NCBI GenBank assembly: GCA_023614405.1
Contig: CM042685.1
Span: 185,910,257 to 185,974,256, forward strand
Source: Avena insularis
Lineage: Eukaryota; Streptophyta; Magnoliopsida; Poales; Poaceae
DNA: 64,000 nucleotides
Direction: 5' to 3'
The notes below the pieces were generated by a model. That model did not search any database. It was given only the letters and a program-made list of their open reading frames with translations, and was not told where the DNA came from. Below are positions 43,083 to 54,700 of the stretch, piece by piece; the first letter of the stretch is position 1, and the number at the start of each line of letters is the position of its first letter. A program made the translations under genes and the position numbers.

Positions 43083-46000
43083 TTATGCACGACTGACATC
43101 TCCTCCGATAGTTATAGTTGATATGATACTTCTCCTCGGTGATTCAAAATATTTAAGGGCCCGATATATCTGGGGGCTAACTTTCCTTTGAGTTGAAAAT
43201 GTTGCCTTCCTTTCAAGGGTGATACTTTGAGATACACAAAATCTCCGATGTTGAAGGCTAGGTCTCGATGTCTCTTGTCGGCATAACTCTTCTGTCTGGA
43301 TTGGGCGGTCTTAAGGTGCTCACGGATCTTGTGAACATTCTCTTCGGCTTCTCATAGGATGTCGGGTTCGAAAATCTGACTCTCTCCTACTTCCGACCAA
43401 TTCTGAGGGGTACGGCACTTTCTTCCATACATAAATTCAAATGGGGCTATTTGCAAACTGGTTTGATAACTGTTGTTGTCTGAGAATTCTATGAAAGGCA
43501 GACAGTCTTCCCATTTTGATCCATATTCCAACACACAAGCTCTCAACATATCTTCGAGTATTTGGTTTACTCGCTCCGTTTGTCCATCAGTCTGAGGGTG
43601 ATAAGCTGTGCTGAAATCCAGTCTTGTTCCTAATCCTTCTTAGACTTTCTTACAAAATCTCGAGGTAAACTGGGTTCCTCGATCCGACACAATGTTCTTA
43701 GGTACTCCATGCAAACTGACTATTCTAGCAATGTACAACTCTGCTAGCTTCGAATTCTAATAAGTGGTCTTGACCGGTAAGAAATGAGCAACTTTAGAAA
43801 GTCTATCCACTATGACCCAGATAGAGTCATTTCCCCTACTAGATGTAGGCAAACCGGTGATAAAATTCATTCCTACAGAATCCCATTTGCATTTTGGAAT
43901 CTGCAATGGTTGCAATAGTCCTGCGGGTCTCTGATGTCCCTCTTTGACTCTCTAACAAATATCACACATGGCTATATAGCTTCCGATTTCTCTCTTCATC
44001 TTATGCCACTAAAATTGCTCCTTCAAATCCTGATACATCTTCGTTCCTCCGGGGTGGATAGAATAAAGAGTATCATGGGGATTCTTTCAAAATATCTTGC
44101 TTCAACTCGGAATCTGCTGGTACACAGATACGTCCTTTGTACCACAAAACTCCTTCTTCATATTCGGTGAATCTGGGTACCTTTCCTGTACCGATACGAC
44201 GTTTGATTCCGTCGATACTAGCATTTCCTTTCTGCGCCTCCTTGATCTGACTAATCAAAGTGGGTTGAAGTTCTATGCTAGCTAAAAATCCTTCACTTAC
44301 TAGCTCCATTCTGAAATCTTCTAACTCCTTGTGCAAACTTGGTTGCTCCTTTAGAATCATGGTGTTCAATCGACACGGCAATCTGCTAAGAGCATCTGCT
44401 ACCACATTGGCTTTGCCGAGGTGATAGTGAATGTCAATATCATAGTCCTTGATTAGCTCTATCCATATCCTTTGCCTCATATTTAGATCCTTTTGGGTGA
44501 AAATATACTTCAGGCTCTTGTGATCCGAATAAATCTCACAACATTTACCCATGAGATAATGCCGCTATGTCTTCAAGGCTAAAACTACAGCTACTAGTTC
44601 AAGGTCATGGGTAGGGTAATTATACTCATTTTGCTTCAGTTGTCGGGTAGGTAGGATATGACTTTGCCTTCTTGCATTAGCACACATCCGAGACTAATCT
44701 TGGATGCGTCACAAAACACATCAAAGGGCTTCATGATATCTAGCATAATCAAGATTTGGGATAAAGTCAATCTCTTCTTGAGCTCTTGAAAACTTGCTTC
44801 ACATTTGTCTATCCATTCAAACTTCTTATCTTTCTTCAACAATTGGGTCATGGGTCTTGCATGCTCGAGAATCCTTCTACGAACTTGCGGTAATATCCCG
44901 CTAATCTGAGAAATGCACAAACTTGGGTCTGGGTGGTTGGGGCTTGCCATTCTTCAACATCCTTAAACTTGGCAGGGTCGACAACAATTCCTCCTGCCGA
45001 CACGATATGTCCAAGGAATCCTACTTCCTTTAACCAGAACTCACATTTGCTAACCGATGCTCTCTAAGGGTTTCAAGGATGGTCCTTAGGTGTAGCTCAT
45101 TTTCTTCTTCTGATTTGGAATAGATCAGAATGTCGTCGATGAAAACAATGACAAACTTATCCAGGAAGTTCATAAAAATCTTATTCATGAGGTTCATCAA
45201 ATAAGCGGGGGGCATTGGTTAATCCAAAAGACATGACAGTGTACTCATACAGTCCATATCTGGTGGTAAAGGCAGTCTTTGGAATATCCTCTGCGTGAAT
45301 CTTGAGTTGATGATAACCAGTTCTAAGATCAATCTTAGAAAACACTTTGGCACCATTCAACTGGTCAAACAAATCTTCTATCTTCGGTAGTGGGTACTTG
45401 TTCTTAATGGTGACATCATTTAGCTTGCGATAATCCGTGCACAAACGGTTACCTCCATCTTTCTTATCCACAAACAAAACAAGCGATCTCCATGGCGACG
45501 CACTTGGTTGAATCAATCCTATCTCCAGCATTGCATCTAGTTGCTTCTTCAGCTCCGTTAATTCAGATGGGTTTATACTATAAGGTCTCTGAACTATGGG
45601 TCTAGTTCCAGGGATTAGTTCAATGATAAACTAGATATCCCGACCTGGGGGCATACCGGGCAATACATCTGGAATAAGTCGGGGTATTCAGAGACTACTC
45701 TGACTTGGTCAATGGTTGGTTGGTTGCGCTAGACTCTTGTTGCACTTGAATTGACGGGGCAAGGTTTCAGATACATGCTCTACTGATACTCCAGTGGTAC
45801 TAGTCATGGTTATGGATTTCTTGGCACAGTCGATTAATCCTTTATGTTTCGACATCCAATCCATTCCTAGTACTACTTCCAAACCTTTGGTTCCAAGTAC
45901 TATTAGATTAGCATAAAAATCTATTCCATGGATTCTGATAGGTATGTCCTTGCAAATTTGTGTAGCTTTCGTGGTTGAACCAGGTATTTGAACTATCATA

Positions 46001-46245
46001 ACATGCTTCAATTTTGTTGGTTGAATCTTACTAGTGCATGAAAATTCTTCCGTAACAAACGAGTGCGATGCTCCAGAATATAACAACACTCTTGCAAGTA
46101 CCGAGTTAACAGAAAACATACCCAGCACGACATCTGGCGCTTCTTGGGCTTCTTCAGCATTCATGTGAAACAGACGGCCGTTGCGGTTGAGCGAGTTCCA
46201 CAGGAAAATCTTCTTCCGGTTGAACACGCGCTCTTGCCGGGGCAT

Positions 46246-47322
46246 TCACATTGGGGTTGCTGCAAGCTTCTTGGGGCACTCATTGGAGTAGTGACCCTTG
46301 GTTCCGCATTCATAACAAGTAACCTGATACTTGTCTTTTCCTGCAACAGGCACATCATTGCTTCTAGTCCTTGGGGCAGTATTGGTGTTGTTGGCGTTGC
46401 TATTGTTATTGAACTTGGGCTGGGCATGTTTTAAATTGTTGGCATTGCCGGGGTTGTTGTTGTGGTTTCCTCCAGGCCTTGGGTTTCCTCCTGCACGGTT
46501 GGGATAGTTCGGACGGGATATAGGGGGTCTATTGTTTCTCGGGGCATATCCTTCAGACGGGCTGGGGCGATACTTTGGGGTATGGTGGGTTCCTAGTTGA
46601 TGCATCATTCGATGTTTGCGATTCTCATTGGCTTGGTTGATCTTGCCTTCCATCTGGATTGCAGAATTCACTAAGGCTTCAATGTCAACAAACGGGATAT
46701 TGACTAACACCGTATGCATCTCATCGTGCAGACCATTCAAGAATCTCTCCTTCTTCTTGGCTTCAGTGTCAAGCTCATCTGGTGCATACCTAGCTAATGA
46801 CAAAAATTTGTCATGGTACTCAAATACCGTCATCCTCCCTTGCTTCAATTCCCTGAATTCATCTCTCATCCTCTTGATTAAACCTGATGGCACATGGGTT
46901 CTGCTAAACTCAAGTTTGAATTCATCCCAAGTCATCATCTGTCCTCCATTCATGGTGCAAATGCTATTCCACCAAGCTCTTGCATCTCCTGCCAGATAAT
47001 GGGTGGCAAATAGTACCTTATCATTGGCCTACACTCCTGCGACTTCTAAGTTGTTCTCCATGGTCTGCAGCCAGTCATCAGCATCTAATGGCTCTTTAGA
47101 CTTACTAAAAATGGGTGGATTGGTGTTCTAAAAGTTCTTGAGCTTGGATCAATGGTTGTCCCGGTTTCCATGGCCTTGATTGTTATTGGCCATCTGAGCT
47201 ATGTTTTGAAGGGCGGCTAAGTTGGCTTGGCGTTCGGCTCTTTCAGCTTCACGGTCTGAAACCAACATTTGCAAGATTTGCAGCATGGGGTCCGAGGATG
47301 AACTGCTTCCTCTGCGAGGCAT
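46246..47322 (-). pseudogene. G gag, with stops in its first third
   Basis: ATG at 47322 starts MPRRGSSSSSDPMLQILQML, followed by an Arg/Glu helix (SDREAERAERQANLAALQ). After stops at 47149-47151 and two further TAG codons before 46953, the retrotransposon gag domain is open: TWDEFKLEFSRTHVPSGLI, MTVFEYHDKFLSLARYAPDE, FLNGLHDEM. An Asn/Pro-rich linker and a CCHC zinc knuckle (CYECGTKGHYSNEC, about 46290) end it. The stops at DNH*SK and NF*NT fit CGA to TGA and CAG to TAG. Gag packages the RNA; protease follows after a frame change. Confidence 0.88.
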
Positions 47323-47572
47323 CTGCAGGTTGAGATAGATCATGAGACAAGAGGGAAATCTCTAGGGTTCATGGGTTTGTTTTTGAAAAGTTTTCAAACT
47401 TTGAGTTTGACTCAGGTTTTTGCCAACTAGCAACTTGCTTTTCATTCATTCATAGCGCACACTAAAAACACACACCATAATAAGGAAATAGATGGTTTTA
47501 AGAACCATTCTGTGAAACTACGATACAATGGGACCGGTTACAACTCACACCTACTCTAGTGCTCAAGTGCTA

Positions 47573-47593
47573 CTACTCATCAGAATCGGTGGC

Positions 47594-47627
<34 letters not shown>

Positions 47628-48379
47628 ATGAAGGCGGAATCATCATCATCGGTGTGGAAGTCCATGGCTTGGTCCTCCAGGTAGTCATCATCATCACTGA
47701 GGTAGGAGTAGGGGTCTCCACGGATATCTTCCCATGCATTATCTCTTTCCTCAAGCTGCATGTCCCGCTCATGGATGGTCTCCTCCAAGTCTGTCACTTT
47801 GCGACGAAGGCGAGCAATGATGCGATCCTTCTTGTCATGAAGACGACGAAAGGTCTTGCGCTCCTTCGCAAGGATGGAGATGGTCTAGTCCTTCTTGACT
47901 ACAATGGCATAGTTGTGGTTGGTGTAGGAGCGGGCATTGTCCAACTCCTTCTGCCTATCATACATAATGAAGCTGAGATGATCCACCTGATGCTTTAGCT
48001 CCAGGTGGTATGGCACCTCCAATGGCTGTTCCATAGCATCACGAGTTGCGTAGAACTCAAAGCGGGTGCCCTTGATCTGATTAATGCTTTTCCCACACAG
48101 ACAGACAAGAGCTTCCTGCATAGCCCTAGCGAGTCCGTCTAGCCAGTTGTTCTCTCTTAAGGTGAATTGGATTCCATCTGAGGTGGGTCCTTCCATATTG
48201 CCTCTGAGGCTTGCAACTATTAGCCATTGAAATTCTCCTCCTTGCTGATCGTTGAGCTGTGCTCCGAAGAACTTGGGGTGCGGGTGCTCAAGAAGTTCCG
48301 AGAGTTGGTCCAAATCGTGCTCAAAGATGAGCTCTCCTCCATTGCCCAACTGGTAGAACTTGCTATACTTCACCTCCAT
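47573..48379 (-). pseudogene. Extra ORF upstream of gag in G, 268 codons with one stop
   Basis: ATG at 48379, 214 bases from the primer site, in element sense. It starts MEVKYSKFYQLGNGGE and includes FQWLIVASLRGNMEGP, LRENNWLDGLARAMQEAL and FEFYATRDAMEQPLEVPYH, then a charged helical region that is probably coiled coil (KKDRIIARLRRKVTDLEE, MQLEERDNAWEDI). It ends in a very acidic tail of Asp encoded by (GAT)n. One in-frame TAG at 47887-47885 splits it; the frame is otherwise continuous to 47573. There is no zinc knuckle or enzyme motif. Position before gag, sense orientation and length point to an additional element gene. I know no function for it. Confidence 0.65.
47590..47660. repeat. (ATC)n microsatellite in the extra ORF
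   Basis: 'tcatcatcatcatcatcatc' at 47597-47629 and a shorter run at 47640-47652 encode the acidic tail on the minus strand. Confidence 0.85.
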
Positions 48380-48592
48380 CTATAATAATGGAGGATGAGT
48401 AAGTTAGTAGAGTGATCAAGTGTGTCCATTTTTATGTAAGTTTGCAAGAGTTTTTGAAGGACATGAATTTTCATGAAAGAATCTAAGTGATAAGAATGAG
48501 AATAAGTTTTCATAAATACTCACTTCTTTTGTTTTGAAACTAAGTTTTTGATTAAAGCGTCCATTCTAACAAGGGTCTCCTATGGTCAGGAT

Positions 48593-48605
48593 GGCTCTGA
48601 TACCA
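48593..48605 (-). promoter_or_regulatory. Primer-binding site of G, tRNA-iMet type
   Basis: Minus strand TGGTATCAGAGCC, three bases from the right LTR. Confidence 0.9.
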
Positions 48606-48608
48606 ACT

Positions 48609-51600
48609 TGTCAACACCCAGATTTTTAATCCCAGATGCCTGTTATGCCATACATCGTAATCCCAGGATTACCATTTTTGCGAGACATAACATATTGGTA
48701 CCATAGTTCATCATCCATTACAAACCATAATAAAGGTCTTACAAATAAAGGATCTCATGATCCAGTCTTAATACAATCAACATAGCAGAATAATATAATA
48801 ATGGTAGCATGGGCGAAGCTCCATCTTCAGGGTCACAAGTAATGCTGACGATGGGAGATGATCCTAGTTGACATAGACTTCATGTTGACCATCCTCCTGG
48901 TAGTCCTCCTCATAGTTTGGCCATAGGAATAGCCAGGGACAAATCCATGAGTACTCTTTAAGTACTCGCAAACTATCACTAATAAGTAAGGTGGTTCAAG
49001 TAGGAATCCTAAGCTCTAGGTTGTTTTGCAAAATGCCAGATTTACTCTAATTGAGTTTAGATGTAAATAAAACTAGTTTGATGTTTTACAACACCTAAGT
49101 GGGAACTTAGTTTTCATGTTCACAACCCTGTTGTGGTCAAGTCAAAGTCATAGTTCATTTCACAAGTCATTTTGAAAACATCTGACGACGGAATAGTATG
49201 GCCACTCCAATTGTCCATAACCACGGACACGGCTATTCGAATAGTTTGACACTCTGCAGAGGTGGTACACTTTCACCACAACATTCGATACATCCGTAAG
49301 GAACAATCCTAAATCACCATACTCAGAATGCGGATAATCAATCCTAACCTTTCAATTACACACCATAGTAAAGGCACCTTCCCTATGAGTTTGGCCTCCC
49401 AACCATGACCATCTGTCATCTTGGGAACTGCACAGGTGGACAATAATAACGAGGCAGCCTCAGCTCAAACCTCTTCCGCAAGGGAACCCGTACTAAGGTA
49501 TATAAACTTCTAGTCAAGCCCTACCCAAATTCGGGTATTGTGGTTGTACAGTAAAATTGGAATGGTGTTGCGTCCGAACCTAACCATCAGTTTTACAAAG
49601 GGGCTAAGGCTCATGCCTCAACATTTTCATCATCAAATCATCTGGTGTTCATAACACATGTCAAAACATTTCATTAGAATGACTCATCATTCTAAGGTTT
49701 TCATAATCATTTTCACCAAGTATTCCCATCTAAAGTAATCAAATTTTATGCTTAGCACTAGCCACTAAATTGGGGGTAATCACTAAAGGGGTTCTCATCA
49801 AGTGTGACTTTGCCAAGTCTAATCTCATGCCTCAGTATGACATCTAGTTCTATCTATCTTAGGCCAAGTTTTATGCTCTTTATGCTACCCCTAAACATCT
49901 CTCCAAAACTCACTAAATACTAACTAGAAGTAATAAAGAACTTTGATAAATAAATAAAAGAATAAGGCTTGCAAGTAAAATTGGGATTTGGTATAATCAA
50001 GGTTGCATAACCAAATAGGTCTAAGGCCTCTAGTTTGCATAGTTATCATGCAAGTGTTAGCTTGATAAGATGGCTTGCATTAGATAGCTTGCCTTGAGTA
50101 GTGTAGTGGTTGAAGTTCTCCTCTGCTTCCTCTTCGTAGTAGTCTCCTTCCTCTTTGTATCCCTGGTCGATACTAGCGTCTATAAATAAATACGAGGTAT
50201 ACAATCACCAAACAATACTTAACTACTTCTATTTGGAACACAAAGGTTCACACTAGATGATCTAGCATCATCCTAATCATCACAAGGATTAAATCCTTAA
50301 TCTTATTTATTTTATTTTGGAAAAGTAATTTCTACTCATTGAAAACTACTTAAGATTTAGTATTCTCTAATTAAAATATGGGATCATGTTCACACATGTC
50401 ATCAGAACATATTTAAATCCTTGGGAATGTTATTTAAAGTGGTGTCACAATTTAATAAGGTTTAACATTATTATTTTAATTAATTAGAGTGACTAGAAAT
50501 GCCTATGGGGCATTCTTTTAGTACTTTTTCGTTATTACTGCAAGTAAACCTAGATATTTTTATATATTCAGAAAGGTCTTGTCAAATGCAATTTTTGAGA
50601 GTTGGAATCAACTCAAAAGCATTTATGGTTGATTTTTGAAAAATGTTGGAATGCAGAAGAGCCTCTGCCTTGTTATTTTTACTATAGATGATCTATAATT
50701 CCAAATGGTTTGAATCCAACGGCTTGGATTAACAATTTCAATACCTTTCTAACAAAATTAGTTTCATGCAATTTGATTCAGTGAATCTCCCTTAATTGAT
50801 TATTGAATCTACTGACAGAACTAGGGTTTGAACTAAATTGAAAAATCTAAATTTGAATTAACTGGGTCACGCGGGAACTAACTGGGCTGGCCCACCGTGC
50901 ACAACACAGTGCGCCAGCTGATTTAAGTGATGGCCCCACGCGTCAGCAACTCTAGTTACGCAAAGTTGTAAGTGGCAATCTGGACCATGCGATTTGTATC
51001 TAATATAACGGCTGGGGTGTGTTGTCTCCGTTGGGCAACACCGGCAGACTGGACCCTAACGTGGCGGTGGGGGTCGTGTGAGGCGCACCAGGGCTCCAGG
51101 TAGGGTCGGCGTTGAGGGAAAACAACGTTGTCGACCACGGCGGTTCAAACGGTGGCTGCGACAGCTCCTGGGACGGCTCCAATCAACGGCTCCTTTTCTC
51201 CTCCTCCACGGTAGACTCCGATGAAATTCTGTCGACCTGGTGCTCGCCTTGCTCCGGGGAAGGGTCAGTGGTGCTCTCTGAGAGGTGGGGAGTGATATGG
51301 TGTGGCGAATTGAGGTTGGGGAGGCCTATATTTATAGTCGAGCAAGAGAGGCAGAGCGGCATGGGCAGAGGTCATCGAGGTCGACGGTGCAGTGGGCTAA
51401 TGGCATGGCGGAGGGCGTAGGCCGGTGTGTGATCTCTTGGAAATGCTCAAGGAATTAATGGCGCGGCAAGGGGCGGTCGAGGTTTGTCAGGAACGGTAGA
51501 TGCTCTGCCCGGCACCGACGATGGTTTTGACGACGCATAGGTGCTACAGGTCGCGCGGCGGCGAACAAGGGTGTCTGGGAGGTTCCTAGGATCATGGTGA

Positions 51601-52592
51601 TTGCAGGCACGAGCAACAAAGGCGAGGTGCGGCATGTTCGAGCATGTCAGGCGCGACACTCTGGCGTGCTCTCCGCATGGCGTAGAGACATTGGGCGCGG
51701 CTGTGCTGGGGTGGTCCAGGGCCTGGCTGCGTGCGAGGGCTGGACAGGGGGTGGCGGTGGATGGTCAGCTGCCTCCTGGACATGGTGGCTAGGCGCGACG
51801 ATGGCTCCTTCTAGCTAGCCATGGTCGACTGGCAAGGGGGAGTTCGGGTTGGCATGGCACTGGTGCAATGGTAGCTTGCTAGGTTGTTCAATGCTTGTGT
51901 GCTCACTAGGGGAGACAAGGGGATAGATTTGGGTGCAAAGAGGGAACAAAGCATTGATCAAAACCAGTGTTAGTTAGGCAGGTTTTATTGTGCTCACCAA
52001 GTGTTTGATGAAATTGTCGAAAGAAATTCAGTTTGAAATTTTGGATGAAATTTGGTGGGTGTACTGGTCACATACTTGGTAGTACCTGCTTGCTTGGGTT
52101 TGTCAAGGTGAACTGGTTTGAGTGGTTTTTGAGAAATGGTGATCTTAGTAGCTACACTTGATTTAGTTTTGAATTGTCATTTGAATATATTTGAAATCTG
52201 TTTCTGTTGGTTTTCAAAGTGGGCTTGGGTTCACTTGTACTTGTTCTTGCAAGGGGTGAAAAGAATTGGATGTGTTTCTATTAGAAAACATGGACTAGAA
52301 ACACTCAAAGTGGTCTAGTGGTTAACTTTGGTCAAAATGACCATTTGCTTATAATGTCTATATTTGAATTTATCTTGATTTGATTCTGCTTGGAAATGAT
52401 TTAGATGATGTTGATTTCATATTTAAACCAATCCTTGCCATTCATAACAATCAAAAAATCATTGCAAGAATTCATGCATTCATCACATACACACATGCAT
52501 TCATATTGATTTTAATAACAAAAGTTTTTGTTAACCCTAAACTTGGGTGATTAGAACTTGATAATCTTGATTAATATTTTTGGGATGTTACA
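48609..52592 (-). repeat. Right LTR of G (5' LTR in element sense)
   Basis: 3,984 bases, aligned throughout with the left LTR. TATA box on the minus strand, CTATAAATATAGG at 51337-51325, would start the element transcript about 2.7 kb before the primer site. Target duplication GTTTA at 52593-52597 follows. Confidence 0.92.
51325..51337 (-). promoter_or_regulatory. TATA box of the right G LTR
   Basis: Minus strand CTATAAATATAGG; same relative place as the box at 36968-36977. Confidence 0.65.
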
Positions 52593-54700
52593 GTTTATCT
52601 CAAGTTTTGATGGTTTTGCAAAGTTTGATCACATTGGTGCTCGTGAAGGAGTTTGAATAAATTGCATTGGGGCAGGGTGGGAAACTTGGTACTGGTGGAT
52701 GTATATGGTCAAGATACCTTTATAAGAATTGTTTGGGATTTTTCAGAGGGGTATTAGTCCTCTTGAATGCATTTATTCAAAAGGTGCAGAAATGATTTAT
52801 AGGAGCTAATGTGATATTTTTACATGGGGCTAGGTGGGTTTTTGGTGTGAGATGGTTCTAGATACCATAGCACACATTGGGTATTTTTCTTGGAATTTAT
52901 TTAGAAGGAAAAGTATTTTTAGGGAATTATTTCTTGTTTCTGCCATTTAGGATAAAGGGCAAAAAAGATCTCAAAACTATTTATTTTTTAGGTGGGAAGA
53001 TTGGATACGACATATAGACATCAGGTGTGCCTTGAATTGGCAAAAGGTAATTTGGAGAAATACAAACTTTCCTTTATAGAGAAGGTTTTGAGGATTTTGC
53101 CAAGAGGGGAATTTAAATAGTTTTAGTTTTTAAATAATTATGGGAACTATTTGGCAAATTTTTATATCCAAGGTGGATTATGTCAACTTGGGGTATCCAT
53201 CATGGGCAACCTTGGGTGTTTCCAAACAAGGTGGATTTTGGAAGAGAACAATGCTTGGAGGATCTAGGGCATTGATATTTTTGTACCACCTAAACATGGT
53301 TGGAGTAGTGAGCTCAAAGCTCAACTTGGGAAAACGGATAGGTGGATGGTTAGACCAAGTTATATATATGATGATGGAGGCAGGAGTTTGACTTGGTTAT
53401 ATTTGAGGTGGTTTAGGAGGGATGGCAAACTTTGTTGAAAATAAGGCTGCCATAGCAGATATGTCAGGATGCCTCACATAACAGGTGGGTTTAAGAAGCA
53501 CAAAGCTCCAATGGAAACAAGTGAGGGGTGGATTGTTAGACCATGGTTAGTGGATCATAACCATGCAAAGAGTTGGTCAAGCGGAGGTAGAACATGGATG
53601 TGAGCTTCTGCCAAAGTAGGCAAGATGATAAGTTTTTGAGAAAAGATTATTTTCTTGAGTATGAAACCATCATGAATGAGTGGTTCCAAGATTGGTTTAT
53701 CCAAGGGAAAGAGTGGGCTTGGGTAGTACTGATGATTTACTACAATATGGTACAAGAGCATTCTCAAGAATGCACATAGGTTGGGGTTCCAAAGATTGAA
53801 TCTAGTTAATGATTCCAGATTTAGCCAAATTTGGCAGATTAGTGTATTTGGACAAGTATGAAGGAGGGAAAGATTTGGAGAGGATGCAAGCGTCCATCCT
53901 CATCATCAAGTGGTTGATATTGAAGTGTAGATTGTGTAGAGTGGATTCATGATTTTATTAGGTCCTTGATGAGTTCGATGCTAATATAAAGGATTAGCTC
54001 ATGATTGATTTGGGTAAGTAGATTAGAGGGTCACTTGAGTGACTAAGGATAGATCCATATTAGGGGGCTTGTTTTGGGATTGATGATGTCAAGCATTGAT
54101 TGGGTCCTAAGGGATGAGCTAGTAGATTAGCTCACTCTAGTTCCTAAGCACACAAGACAATCAACAGATCAAGGCCATTCATTTAATCACACTTATCCAA
54201 CTAGTACTAGGGTTACCATCAAGTCTAGCTTGAGGTAAGCATGGGTGTTTTGAAGGGGTTTCATTTTGAAGTAAGGTAAGGAACTCTTGGTATTTCTACC
54301 AATATTAGAGTGAAACGGTTTTAGGAAAGGTTTTAGAAAACCTAGAGATAAGAAGGAGGTGAAGGCTCTGTCTTGAAAACATAAGGAGATTATATGTAGG
54401 TCTCCATAGTTTTGTTAAATAGAAACTTAGTAAAACAGTTTTTTCTGACATTTATCTTGGCTCAGGTTTGAATGCCAGAACATTTGGGAATATGAAAGAT
54501 GATCCAAGACATCTCTTTGGTAAAATATTTTTTGTAAACTAATGTTGAGGTAAGGAGTATGATATATAATACACATAGTTGCATGAACACAAACCAACAA
54601 GTAAGCAGACATTGCAATACTTAATAAGAAAAAGTTTTTGTTCCCCCTGATTTTTTCCTTTTTGACAACAAATCAGGATTGCTGAAATTGGGATGTTACA
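52593..54700 (-). mobile_element. Main remaining part of LTR S
   Basis: After the GTTTA duplication the sequence continues the one broken at 34250. It ends 'ttgggatgttaca' at 54700, which on the minus strand is an LTR start TGTAACATCCCAATTTC. No gag or pol is seen. The flank beyond 54700 has no polypurine tract, so it could be a solo LTR. A possible minus-strand TATA (ATATATATAAC) is at 53360-53370. Confidence 0.5.

Larger units (their letters stand above)
38275..46245 (-). pseudogene. G pol: protease, reverse transcriptase, RNase H, integrase, chromodomain-like tail
   Basis: Protease (46245-45709): the active-site motif reads LLYSGASHSFV, with Tyr in place of Asp, then EVVLGMDWM. Reverse transcriptase (45531-45030): [39 protein letters not shown], then FIDDILIYSK in another frame after an extra C in the run at 45207-45212. 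RNase H (44950-44073): [39 protein letters not shown]. Integrase: [13 protein letters not shown] near 43690, AYHPQTDGQTERVN near 43600, then FEFMYGRKCRTP. The copia splits the codons for VVHN/VFHIS (38546-38550 and 43083-43087). The tail (38550-38275) has FLKIKWSNHTKEEATWERED, a chromodomain-type ending that targets integration in chromoviruses. Stops include 43650-43648 region (TAA), 38460-38458 (TAG) and one before the copia (TAA). Confidence 0.9.
34251..52592 (-). mobile_element. G: gypsy LTR retrotransposon, chromovirus (Tekay/Del-like), with nested copia
   Basis: Both LTRs (about 3.97 and 3.98 kb) run TGTCAACACC...GGGATGTTACA on the plus strand, and GTTTA flanks the whole. In element order on the minus strand: LTR, primer site, extra ORF, gag, protease, reverse transcriptase, RNase H, integrase, chromodomain-like tail, polypurine tract, LTR. 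Without the copia it would be about 13.8 kb. The LTRs differ by roughly 5-7% in the part I compared by eye, so the insertion is old. gag-pol has many stops and frameshifts, so the copy is inactive. A third LTR copy of this family is at 61469. Confidence 0.93.
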
